This document shows positions 25,143-32,686 of a DNA stretch of 64,000 nt, piece by piece (within the stretch, counting starts at the first letter, position 1; each line of letters begins with the position of its first letter). The notes below the pieces were generated by a model. It had not been told where the DNA came from. It worked only from the letters and a program-made list of their open reading frames with translations, and searched no databases. Position numbers and translations under genes: made by a program. Source of the stretch: Bacillota bacterium (GTDB lineage: Bacteria; Bacillota; Clostridia; Oscillospirales; Acutalibacteraceae); NCBI GenBank assembly GCA_023458755.1, contig JAEWYE010000076.1:124001-188000 (forward strand), written 5' to 3'.

Positions 25143-25907
25143 TTATGGCAGCACCAGCATTTTTGTAATGGCAAGCAGCTCGCGGGCATAACAGGCGGAG
25201 AAAATGAACCAAGGCGTACGGGCACAGACGGAATATGGTGTCAATCCTGTACGGCGGGCAATTATGCCGGCGCGGAACTGATGGTATTCATCCGTGACAA
25301 TCGCAATGTTTTTGCTGAGTGACTTCTGCTCAATGATTTTCAGCGAATTGGCCAGATTCTCCTGCGTAGTGGTGGATGTATCTTCCGTGAAAATGCGCGA
25401 AGCGTCGATGCCGCTGCTGACCAGACAGTGCTGCATAACAGATGCCTCCGTAACCTGTTCATTTTCGCCCTGTCCACCGCTTACAATGCATTTTGCCTGT
25501 GGGTTTGCTTTCAGATAATCGGCAGCAGCATTGATACGCTGCAATAAATCCAGACTTGGTTCCGTACCCTTTACCTGACTGCCCAAAACAACCACCGTCG
25601 CATCCTTTGGCGGCGCTGCGTTTGCTCCGAAAATCATACAGCCGGTGAGTATTGCCGCCCACAAAACGCCTAAACTGATGCATATGGTAAGTACTATACG
25701 AATAATCTTTGCAGGCTTTTTATTTTGGAAGTGTGCTTTTATTGCAGAATGGAAGATAGCATATAGTAAAATAAACAGGCAAAATGCCATAGCCGCGGCA
25801 CTGCCGATATTCAGGACACCATAAAAAATAGGAATCGTGAACCATGCAAAACCGATGACCGCTAAAACGATCACCAAAATATCGCGTAGAAAGTGACGCT
25901 TTTCCAT
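25143..25907 (-). CDS. YdcF/SanA (DUF218) family membrane protein
   Basis: 254 residues: about three N-terminal helices (about 10-105), then a DUF218 domain with VVVLGSQVKGTEPSLDLLQRINAAADYL, CIVSGGQGENEQVTEA, SRIFTEDTSTTTQENLANS and the conserved ITDEYHQFRAG-like segment near residue 205. Related proteins (ElyC, SanA, YdcF) affect envelope or lipid-carrier metabolism; the reaction is unproven. AGGAGG 7 nt before the ATG. Confidence 0.88.
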   Translation of the reverse strand: MEKRHFLRDILVIVLAVIGFAWFTIPIFYGVLNIGSAAAMAFCLFILLYAIFHSAIKAHFQNKKPAKIIRIVLTICISLGVLWAAILTGCMIFGANAAPPKDATVVVLGSQVKGTEPSLDLLQRINAAADYLKANPQAKCIVSGGQGENEQVTEASVMQHCLVSSGIDASRIFTEDTSTTTQENLANSLKIIEQKSLSKNIAIVTDEYHQFRAGIIARRTGLTPYSVCARTPWFIFSACYARELLAITKMLVLP

Positions 25908-25995
25908 GCTGTTTCCTCCTATAATTTTGCTACTATAACAGCTAAAATAAATAATGAAAGTTCGCTGAAAACTGTTTTCTGCTCGCTCAACTTAT

Positions 25996-26060
25996 TGCGC
26001 GCTCCCGCACGCTATCCAAGGGGATGAGGGCGGCAAATCCGCCCTTTTTCGCTCCTCTTG
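25996..26060. repeat. GC-rich intergenic repeat, copy 2
   Basis: TGCGCGCTCCCGCACGCTA (25996-26014) is identical to copy 1. It is followed by AAGGGGATGAGGGCGG...CCGCCC...TTCGCTCC, a GC hairpin also found in copy 3. Confidence 0.65.
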
Positions 26061-26171
26061 GGCGTAAGGTTTTAAAAACTTTTTAGGGAACCACTGCTTA
26101 TTACGCTTTGGCGAAAGCTTACTCGTAAAAGGTAAATTTTTCTAAAAGGCTTTTGCTTATTATACAGCAAA

Positions 26172-26208
26172 AAGAATTCCCAAGCAACAAAATCGCTTGG
26201 GAATTCTT
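26172..26208 (-). terminator. Terminator downstream of the hydrogenase operon
   Basis: Perfect 14-bp stem AAGAATTCCCAAGC (26172-26185) / GCTTGGGAATTCTT (26195-26208) with T-rich sequence on both sides. It lies about 185 bp after hydA and could also act on rightward transcription. Confidence 0.75.
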
Positions 26209-26274
26209 AATTTTTATTACAGCGGACAAATGATTTTCTCCGTATCCCTGATTATTGCCCCAAAGGCAATCTCC

Positions 26275-26328
26275 CCCCAGCGGAGCGAACGGGCGGGTTT
26301 TACCGCCCATCCCCTCTTGTCAGCGCAC
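26275..26328. repeat. GC-rich intergenic repeat, copy 3 (inverted)
   Basis: Reading the minus strand, AGCGCTGACAAGAGGGGATG, GGGCGG, CCGCCC-like hairpin and TTCGCTCCGCTGGG match copy 2 with a few changes. Inverted relative to copies 1 and 2. Confidence 0.55.
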
Positions 26329-26391
26329 AATGCTCGACAGTACGGAAAAGTATAAAACAAATCACCTGAAAATACCGCTATAAATGATAAA

Positions 26392-28137
26392 TCAATACTT
26401 TTTGCGCGCTACATAGGTGGTATGCAGAACCTCATGCGCCTTGTGACTTCCCGGCTTACCAAGGAACTCCTCATAGGCCAGTTTCACAATCGGGCTTTCA
26501 TGGCTCTTGCGCAGCGTAAGATTTTGATCTTCCTCATAAAGCGCTTTGGCACGCTCTGCTTTTAAGTCGGTAAAGTTGCGAACGGATGCCGGCTGAATCG
26601 GCTGACCGCCGCCGTTGACACAACCGCCCGGGCAGCACATAATCTCAATAAACTGATAATCCGCCTTACCGTTCTTCACTTTATTCAGCAGCTCGTTGGC
26701 ATTGTTCAAGCCGCTCACAACAGCAACCTTTACATTCATGCCGGCAATCTGATAAAGCGCTTCTTTGGTGCCTTCGGTGCCGCGCACCGCTTCATATTCT
26801 ACAGAATCCAAAGATTTGCCTTCCAGCGTATCCGCAGCGGTACGGAGAGCCGCCTCCATAACGCCGCCGGTTGCGCCAAAAATGGCCGCCGCGCCGGTGG
26901 TAACGCCCATGGCGGAATCGAATTCCTCATCCGGCAGACGGGCAAAATTGATTTGTGCCAGATTGATCAGGCGGGCGAGTTCACGGGTTGTAATGGCGAT
27001 ATCCACATCCTGAATACCGGCACCTGCCGCATTTTGGTCGTCTCGCTGCACTTCAAATTTTTTCGCGGTGCAGGGCATCACGCTGACAACGACAATATTT
27101 TTCGGATCCAAATTGTTCTTTTGTGCGTACCATGTTTTAATCATGGCACCCGTCATCTGCTGCGGTGATTTGCAGGAAGAAACATTCGGCAGCAATTCCG
27201 GATAGTAATGCTCGCAGAACTTGACCCATCCCGGTGAGCAGGAAGTAATAAGCGGAAGCGGGCCGTTGTTCTGGATGCGTTCAATCAGCTCGTTCGCTTC
27301 TTCAACAATGGTGAGGTCTGCGCCGAAGTCGGTATCGAACACTTTATCAAAGCCAAGGCGGTGCAAAGCGGCGACCATTTTGCCCTTCACATTGGTACCG
27401 ATCGGCATGCCGAAGCATTCGCCGAGAGTGGCACGAATTGCAGGCGCGGTCTGCACAATCACCGTTTTTTCCGGATCATTGAGTACGGCAAGCACATCGG
27501 CACATTGATCGTGTTCGGTGAGTGCGCCGGTTGGGCAGTTCACAATACATTGACCGCAGCCGACACAGGTAACGTCGGAAAGCGGGTGCTCAAAGGCACA
27601 GCCGATATGGGTGTCAAACCCGCGGCTGTTCGTTCCGATTACGCCGACATGCTGGTCTGCACAGGCAGCAACACAACGGCGGCAGACGATACATTTTCCG
27701 TTATCGCGCACAAGATGCAGAGTGGATTCATCTTTTTCCGCCGCCGGCTTCGCGCCGTCAAAATGGTCAGACTGATCCACACCAAGCTGATTGCACAGGG
27801 TTTGCAGCTCGCAGTTTCCGCTGCGCTTGCAGGCAAGACAATTGCGGTCATGCACGGAAAGGAGCAGCTCCAACGTCATTTTTCTGGATTTTTGAACCTT
27901 TGGTGTATTTGTGAAAACTTCCATGCCCTCGTTTACCGGATAAACGCAGGAGGCAACCAGCGAACGGGCGCCCTTAACCTCTACCACGCACATACGGCAG
28001 GCACCGATTTGATTCAGGTCTTTCAGAAAGCAAAGGGTCGGAATATCGATTCCGGCATATCTGGCAGCCTCTAAAACAGTAGACTCTTTCGGTACCGAGA
28101 GGGGCATGCCGTTTATTTTAATATTGACCATATCCAT
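26392..28137 (-). CDS. hydA: NADH-dependent [FeFe] hydrogenase, catalytic subunit HydA (group A)
   Basis: Catalytic subunit (581 residues) of a multimeric, probably electron-bifurcating hydrogenase making H2 from NADH and reduced ferredoxin. Clusters in order: [2Fe-2S] C36, C47, C50, C64; His-Cys3 [4Fe-4S] H96, C100, C103, C109; two ferredoxin motifs (C149-C159, C191-C201). H-domain: L1 TSCSPGW (C300, S301), L2 MPCTAKKFE (C356), L3 EIMCCPGGCVNGGGQP (C502, C506). The second L1 position is Ser and L3 has an extra Cys501. The start at 28137 has AGGAAGGAG upstream. Last gene of the operon, 17 bp after the NuoF-like gene. Confidence 0.95.
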   Translation of the reverse strand: MDMVNIKINGMPLSVPKESTVLEAARYAGIDIPTLCFLKDLNQIGACRMCVVEVKGARSLVASCVYPVNEGMEVFTNTPKVQKSRKMTLELLLSVHDRNCLACKRSGNCELQTLCNQLGVDQSDHFDGAKPAAEKDESTLHLVRDNGKCIVCRRCVAACADQHVGVIGTNSRGFDTHIGCAFEHPLSDVTCVGCGQCIVNCPTGALTEHDQCADVLAVLNDPEKTVIVQTAPAIRATLGECFGMPIGTNVKGKMVAALHRLGFDKVFDTDFGADLTIVEEANELIERIQNNGPLPLITSCSPGWVKFCEHYYPELLPNVSSCKSPQQMTGAMIKTWYAQKNNLDPKNIVVVSVMPCTAKKFEVQRDDQNAAGAGIQDVDIAITTRELARLINLAQINFARLPDEEFDSAMGVTTGAAAIFGATGGVMEAALRTAADTLEGKSLDSVEYEAVRGTEGTKEALYQIAGMNVKVAVVSGLNNANELLNKVKNGKADYQFIEIMCCPGGCVNGGGQPIQPASVRNFTDLKAERAKALYEEDQNLTLRKSHESPIVKLAYEEFLGKPGSHKAHEVLHTTYVARKKY

Positions 28138-28154
28138 GTTTGGCACACTCCTTC

Positions 28155-29945
28155 CTATTTCTTCACAATAGCGCCGAACTTGCATTTTTCCATGCAGGCA
28201 CCGCACTTGATACATTTTTGATGGTCGATTACATGAGGATTCTTCACGGTACCGGAAATAGCACCCGACGGGCAATTGCGCGCGCAGAGCGTGCAACCGC
28301 GGCATTTATCCTCCAGAATAAAGTAATTGGTGAGCGCTTTGCATGCGCCAGCCGGGCAGCGGTGCTCGGTAACGTGCGCAATATATTCGTCGCGGTAATA
28401 CCGCAGGGTGGAAAGCACCGGATTCGGCGCGGTTTGTCCCAAACCGCAAAGTGCGTTTTCCTTAATGTAATAGCAAAGCTCCTCCAAACGGTCAATATCT
28501 TCTAATGTTCCATTGCCGTTCGTAATCTTTTCCAGAATTTCAAGCAGGCGTTTGGTACCGATACGGCATGGGGTACATTTGCCGCAGGATTCATCCACGG
28601 TGAACTCCAGGAAGAACTTGGCGATATCCACCATACAGGTGGTGTCATCCATTACGATCAAACCGCCGGAACCCATCATGGAACCAATGGCAAGCAGGCT
28701 GTCATAATCCATTGGGGTATCCATCAGTGTGGAAGGAATACATCCACCGGAAGGGCCGCCGGTCTGCGCGGCTTTGAACTTTCTGCCGTTTGGCACGCCG
28801 CCGCCGATCTCTTCAACGATTTCACGCAGCGTAGTGCCCATAGGGACTTCCACAAGACCGGTATGCTTGATTTTTCCGCCCAAAGCGAACACTTTGGTAC
28901 CTTTGGACTTTTCAGTACCCATGGCTGCGAACCATTCCGGTCCGTTTAAAATAATCTGCGCGATGTTCGCGTAGGTTTCCACGTTGTTCAAAATGGTCGG
29001 CTTGCCAAACAGGCCCTTGAGTGCCGGGAACGGAGGACGGCATCTCGGCTCACCGCGCTTGCCTTCGATGGAAGTCATCAAAGCGGTTTCCTCGCCGCAC
29101 ACGAACGCACCCGCGCCCAAACGCAGACCGATATCAAAATCAAAACCGGAATCAAAGATATTCTTCCCTAAAAACCCGTATTCACGCGCCTGATCGATTG
29201 CAATCTGCAAACGTTTTACGGCAATCGGGTATTCCGCGCGGATATACACATAGCCTTGCGATGCGCCGATTGCGTAACCGGCAATCGCCATGGCCTCGAT
29301 TACACTGTGCGGATCGCCTTCGAGTACGGAACGGTCCATAAACGCGCCCGGGTCGCCTTCATCAGCGTTGCAGCAAACATATTTCTGATCTGCCGCGTTT
29401 GCCGCCGCAAGACTCCATTTGCGTCCTGTCGGGAAGCCCGCGCCGCCTCTGCCGCGCAGACCGGAATCCAAAACGGTCTGAATAACTTCCTGCGGCTTCA
29501 TTTCGGTTAAAACTTTGCCTAAGGCCTGATAACCGTCGACCGCTATGTATTCTTCGATTTTTTCCGGATTGATTACGCCGCAGTTACGAAGCGCAACTCT
29601 TTTTTGCTTCTCATAGAACGGGGTGTGACTGAGCGATTTAATGGTATTTTCGTCAACAATGGTTTCCTGATACAGCAAATGCTTGACGATTCTGCCCTTT
29701 AACAGATGCTCTTCCACGATTTCGGGGACATCCTCCGGCTTTACCATGCTGTAAAACGCGCCTTCCGGGTATACAATCATAATCGGGCCCAGCGCGCAAA
29801 GTCCAAAACAACCGGTACGAACTACGTTTACTTCCTTTTCAAGACCTTTTGCCTTGATTTCTTCGTGCAGCTTCGCAATTATCTGCTCACTGTTTGAGGA
29901 AGTACAGCCGGTACCGCCGCAAACCAGTACATTGGAACGATACAT
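28155..29945 (-). CDS. hydB: Hydrogenase flavoprotein subunit, NuoF-like (HydB)
   Basis: 596-residue diaphorase subunit passing electrons between NAD(H), FMN and the iron-sulfur chain of HydA. Order: thioredoxin-like [2Fe-2S] domain (about 1-90, CGGTGCTSS ... TGCFGLC); NuoF FMN/NAD domain (LRGRGGAGFPTGRKW, AYIRAEYPIA, GAGAYVCGEE-type segment); SLBB; [4Fe-4S] motif ESCGKCTPCRIG; then two C-terminal ferredoxin clusters (CRGCTLCARNCP, CIKCGACMEKC). AAAGGAGG precedes the ATG at 29945. The added clusters are typical of bifurcating HydB. Confidence 0.96.
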   Translation of the reverse strand: MYRSNVLVCGGTGCTSSNSEQIIAKLHEEIKAKGLEKEVNVVRTGCFGLCALGPIMIVYPEGAFYSMVKPEDVPEIVEEHLLKGRIVKHLLYQETIVDENTIKSLSHTPFYEKQKRVALRNCGVINPEKIEEYIAVDGYQALGKVLTEMKPQEVIQTVLDSGLRGRGGAGFPTGRKWSLAAANAADQKYVCCNADEGDPGAFMDRSVLEGDPHSVIEAMAIAGYAIGASQGYVYIRAEYPIAVKRLQIAIDQAREYGFLGKNIFDSGFDFDIGLRLGAGAFVCGEETALMTSIEGKRGEPRCRPPFPALKGLFGKPTILNNVETYANIAQIILNGPEWFAAMGTEKSKGTKVFALGGKIKHTGLVEVPMGTTLREIVEEIGGGVPNGRKFKAAQTGGPSGGCIPSTLMDTPMDYDSLLAIGSMMGSGGLIVMDDTTCMVDIAKFFLEFTVDESCGKCTPCRIGTKRLLEILEKITNGNGTLEDIDRLEELCYYIKENALCGLGQTAPNPVLSTLRYYRDEYIAHVTEHRCPAGACKALTNYFILEDKCRGCTLCARNCPSGAISGTVKNPHVIDHQKCIKCGACMEKCKFGAIVKK

Positions 29946-29961
29946 TTTGCTTCCTCCTTTA

Positions 29962-30330
29962 TTAATAGTTGGCACCAATGGTATATTCCGTTACCACATT
30001 GCCGTTTACGAGATGGTCGTTCACCACTCTGAGAGCCTTTTCCGGCGTCATTTTTACATAAGTGACTTTATCCTGACCGGGAGCGACAATTTCCACAACC
30101 GGTTCAAACTGGCAGATACCGATACAGCCGGTCTGCGTAACGATTACATCCTTTAAGCCGCGCTTTGCAACTTCATCCACAAAAGCGGTCAGAACTGGGC
30201 GCGCTCCGGCGGCGATGCCGCAGGTTGCCATACCGACAAGCACACGCACGGCGCCGTCATGGTTTTCACGCATTTCAATCTGAGCGCGGGCCTTATCCCG
30301 AATAGCCTGAAGTTCGGCTAACGATTTCAT
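29962..30330 (-). CDS. Thioredoxin-like [2Fe-2S] ferredoxin subunit of the hydrogenase operon
   Basis: 122 residues with the thioredoxin-like ferredoxin pattern: VLVGMATCGIAAGARPV, then TQTGCIGICQFEPVVEI with two further cysteines, four in all for one [2Fe-2S] cluster. It resembles the fourth subunit or TM1420-type ferredoxin found beside HydABC in other anaerobes. Overlaps the ATPase gene upstream by 4 bp and lies 16 bp before hydB. Confidence 0.92.
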   Translation of the reverse strand: MKSLAELQAIRDKARAQIEMRENHDGAVRVLVGMATCGIAAGARPVLTAFVDEVAKRGLKDVIVTQTGCIGICQFEPVVEIVAPGQDKVTYVKMTPEKALRVVNDHLVNGNVVTEYTIGANY

Positions 30331-30881
30331 ATGGATTCCCTCCTTAAATTCTCTGTTTGTTCCTGTAAAAATTCTTTAATCCACTCCACAACATCGGGAG
30401 TGTTGAGTGCTACCTCATTCCCAAGAACCCTGCGCAGTTCGCGGGTATCAAGGGTAAAATTCTGAGAATTGACAATGCGGTGATACACAAAATCCCGGTC
30501 CGGGTTGCAGGTGATGAGCAGTAAAATCGTAGAATTGATATCTCCTAACGGAATCATATCCACGTGTGACGGCACAAAACAGGCAGTCACCGTCGTTCCG
30601 CCGCCAAGTTCCGACTGAACCAAAAAGCTGCCCCCCGTCATCTCGGCCTCCATTTTAAAAAGCGGAATGCCAAGTCCCACTTTCCGAGTGGTGCGGGTGG
30701 TATAAAACGGGTCGGTCACACGGTCGACCTGCTCCTTACTCATGCCTTTTCCGTCATCGGCAATGGTAATTTCCAGTTGATCCAGCCTATCGTTTTCTGT
30801 TACGTCAATGTGAATCAGTCCGGCACCCGCCGAAATGGAATTTTGCGCAATGTCCATTACATTCAGTGATAATTCACGCAT
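30327..30881 (-). CDS. Histidine-kinase-type ATPase domain protein (no phosphoacceptor domain)
   Basis: 184 residues. GHKL ATPase boxes are complete: N-box LNVMDIAQNSISAG, G1 DDGKGMS, F-box DPFYTTRTTRKVG and G2 GLGIPLFKMEAEMTGG. There is no His-containing dimerisation domain and no sensor. A C-terminal tail of about 70 residues is of unknown type. The start at 30881 is 1 bp after the NuoE-like stop; the next gene overlaps its end by 4 bp. Such stand-alone ATPases accompany HydS-type hydrogenase clusters; the phosphorylation or binding partner is unknown. Confidence 0.88.
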   Translation of the reverse strand: MRELSLNVMDIAQNSISAGAGLIHIDVTENDRLDQLEITIADDGKGMSKEQVDRVTDPFYTTRTTRKVGLGIPLFKMEAEMTGGSFLVQSELGGGTTVTACFVPSHVDMIPLGDINSTILLLITCNPDRDFVYHRIVNSQNFTLDTRELRRVLGNEVALNTPDVVEWIKEFLQEQTENLRRESI

Positions 30882-30882
30882 G

Positions 30883-31380
30883 TTATTCTTGATATTTCGC
30901 CAAAATGCCTTCAATTTCATCCGGTGTAAGGCGTCCGTAAACATCATCGTTTATGGTAAGTACAGGTGCCAGACCGCAGGCTCCGATGCAGCGGCAGGCA
31001 GTAAGCGAAAACAAGCCGTCCGGCGTGCATTCCTCCGGCTGAATTCCTAAGATACCGGTCACTTTATCCAAAACAGCGGCCGCTCCCTTTACATAGCACG
31101 CTGTGCCCAGGCATACGGAAACATTGTACTTGCCCTTCGGTGTAAGTGAAAACTGCGAATAAAAAGTGGATACGCCGTATACCTCTGCAAGAGGTACATG
31201 AAGACCTTCCGCTATCATCGTCTGCACTTCAATCGGCAAATAACCGTAAACTTCCTGAGCCTGCTGCAAAACCGGCATGACTGCGCCTTGCGTGTTCTTA
31301 TGCTTTTCAATGATTTCAAAAAGCTGTTTTTCCTGCTCTTTTGTTCCGGTAAAAGGCAGATTGCTAATACGCTTTTGCAT
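30883..31380 (-). CDS. hydC: Hydrogenase NuoE-like [2Fe-2S] subunit (HydC)
   Basis: 165-residue thioredoxin-like [2Fe-2S] subunit: helical N-terminus (QGAVMPVLQQAQEVYGYLP), GVSTFYSQFSL, cluster ligands in VCLGTACYVKG and ACRCIGACGLAPV. It transfers electrons with the NuoF-like subunit. GGGAGG 7 nt upstream of the ATG at 31380. First gene of the catalytic half of the operon; a near-consensus Rex operator lies 41-58 bp upstream. Confidence 0.95.
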   Translation of the reverse strand: MQKRISNLPFTGTKEQEKQLFEIIEKHKNTQGAVMPVLQQAQEVYGYLPIEVQTMIAEGLHVPLAEVYGVSTFYSQFSLTPKGKYNVSVCLGTACYVKGAAAVLDKVTGILGIQPEECTPDGLFSLTACRCIGACGLAPVLTINDDVYGRLTPDEIEGILAKYQE

Positions 31381-31420
31381 GGTTTTTCCTCCCTGTGTTT
31401 TTTTCAATACAAGCGAAAAT

Positions 31421-31438
31421 TTGTTAAAAATATAACAA
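31421..31438 (-). promoter_or_regulatory. Rex (NADH/NAD+-sensing repressor) binding site
   Basis: TTGTTAAAAATATAACAA on the plus strand. The known Rex consensus is TTGTTAA-N4-TTAACAA; one base differs (A for the first T of the second half). It lies 41 bp upstream of hydC, downstream of or overlapping its presumed promoter (minus-strand TACAAT near 31468). Rex repressing NADH-consuming hydrogenase genes is established in several Clostridia. Confidence 0.8.
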
Positions 31439-31562
31439 ATTGTCTCGCACTCACGCTATTTTTTATTGTATCATAACAAAGTTTTAAAATCTATATTTTT
31501 TTTAAAAAACTGTGTTATTTCTTCAATATTCCATACGCATCCATCAAGCAATGGAAAAATCG

Positions 31563-32300
31563 CTATCCCCTGCTCCAAATAATATTGATTTCCCCGTTTA
31601 AAGCCGCAACCAGACATTCCGGCGATTTTTCGGGCAAATCCAACCACGCCGCCGGTTCCGGCATATTTTCAAGATAGTGCGCATCGGAATTGCAAAGTAA
31701 AATTTTATCATTAAGTTCCGGATTGATTTTGCAAAGCCTTTGTACATTCCCGTTTCGGCTGATTTCCGCTGCCGAAAATCCTGCTTCCGGCGGGATTACG
31801 CCTAAACTTGCAATTATGCTGTAGGAATTTTTGTCGACATGTGCCGGAAACGCCGTACCGTGGTATCTTTGAACCGCGCTCATCACTTCGTTCACACTGA
31901 TCTGCGCGGAACTAATCAGTAAATTCGGTTCCTCGCCAATGATACAATCCTGTGCGTCCATGATGACCTGTCTGCCGAAAATTTGATTGTCATTTTTCAT
32001 GTTCACGCTGCGGGCGGCAACAAAAGCATGAAATTCCATCGCATCCTGTACGGTCGGGAAAAGACAGACCACATGTGCTTCTTCCTCCACACATAACTCC
32101 ATGCCCGGAACCACGGTCAATCCGGCGCGTTTCCCCGCCTCTACGGCTGCCGGTGTATTCAGGCAGGAATTATGGTCGGTAAGCGCAAGAATATCATACC
32201 CCAACAAGATTGCCATATTGACAATGTTGTTGGGCGTCATATCTTCGTCCCCGCACGGCGACAGACAGGAATGAAGATGCAAATCATAAAATAGGCGCGG
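31563..32300 (-). CDS. PHP-domain phosphoesterase-like protein
   Basis: 246 residues of the PHP metallophosphoesterase superfamily: N-terminal YDLHLHSCLSPCGDEDMTP, LALTDHNSC, PGMELCVEEEAHVVCLF, and FPAHVDKNSYS plus LCNSDAHYLENM near the C-terminus supply the His/Asp metal ligands. The substrate could be a nucleotide or phosphorylated metabolite. The start at 32300 (GGGAG upstream) follows the DRTGG gene by 2 bp. Members of this group recur beside HydS clusters (compare TM1423 near T. maritima hydABC, from memory). Confidence 0.88.
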   Translation of the reverse strand, partial: PRLFYDLHLHSCLSPCGDEDMTPNNIVNMAILLGYDILALTDHNSCLNTPAAVEAGKRAGLTVVPGMELCVEEEAHVVCLFPTVQDAMEFHAFVAARSVNMKNDNQIFGRQVIMDAQDCIIGEEPNLLISSAQISVNEVMSAVQRYHGTAFPAHVDKNSYSIIASLGVIPPEAGFSAAEISRNGNVQRLCKINPELNDKILLCNSDAHYLENMPEPAAWLDLPEKSPECLVAALNGEINIIWSRG

Positions 32301-32302
32301 CA

Positions 32303-32635
32303 TTACCGAAGTATCTCCCAAATTTTCACAGCGGTTTCATAACTGTTCTGTTCAACCGAAAGCACCGCGATATGCTCCTGGTCCGCTTTGGCACGCGCGT
32401 TTTCATCCAGCGCGGCACCGTCCGTCAGCACGATACAGGCTGCGTCTGTCAGGGAGGCAACCGCAATCGCGTTGATGTTGCCCATTACCGTAAGCCACGC
32501 GTCTCCGCTTTTTGCCCTGCCCATTACCCAGCTTAGCAAATCGCCGGTATAACAGCCGGTTACCTTGCGGTCGGCATCGTCTCCCCCTGCCAAGAACTTG
32601 GCATATAACACATTTGACAATTCTTTTACTGTCAT
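32303..32635 (-). CDS. DRTGG-domain protein (1)
   Basis: 110-residue stand-alone DRTGG-like domain: VKELSNVLYAKFLAGGDDADRKVTGCYTGDLLSWVMGRAKSGDAWLTVMGNINAIAVASLTDAACIVLT. DRTGG domains occur with CBS domains and phosphotransacetylase and are thought to bind small ligands. Overlaps no neighbour; 2 bp before the PHP gene and 51 bp after the HydS-like gene. Confidence 0.82.
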   Translation of the reverse strand: MTVKELSNVLYAKFLAGGDDADRKVTGCYTGDLLSWVMGRAKSGDAWLTVMGNINAIAVASLTDAACIVLTDGAALDENARAKADQEHIAVLSVEQNSYETAVKIWEILR

Positions 32636-32686
32636 GGCAAAATCCCTGCCCTTCCCTTATGTTTTGTTTGTCTGCCTTTTCCGGAT

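Larger units (their letters stand above)
25908..26391. other. 484-bp intergenic region with two inverted repeat copies and a terminator
   Basis: No credible gene. It holds GC-rich repeat copy 2 (25996-26060), a perfect-stem terminator (26172-26208) and an inverted copy 3 (26275-26328). The segment near 26083 (TAGGGAACCACTGCTTATTA) weakly resembles sequence near 9033 in the pflB leader. Confidence 0.65.

Noticed and set aside
26119..26310. 63-codon frame in the 26-kb intergenic region
   Set aside because: Crosses a perfect terminator stem and a GC-rich repeat; not a gene.
27361..28074. 237-codon plus-strand frame opposite hydA
   Set aside because: Antisense to the ferredoxin and H-domain region of hydA; cysteine motifs are only on the minus strand.
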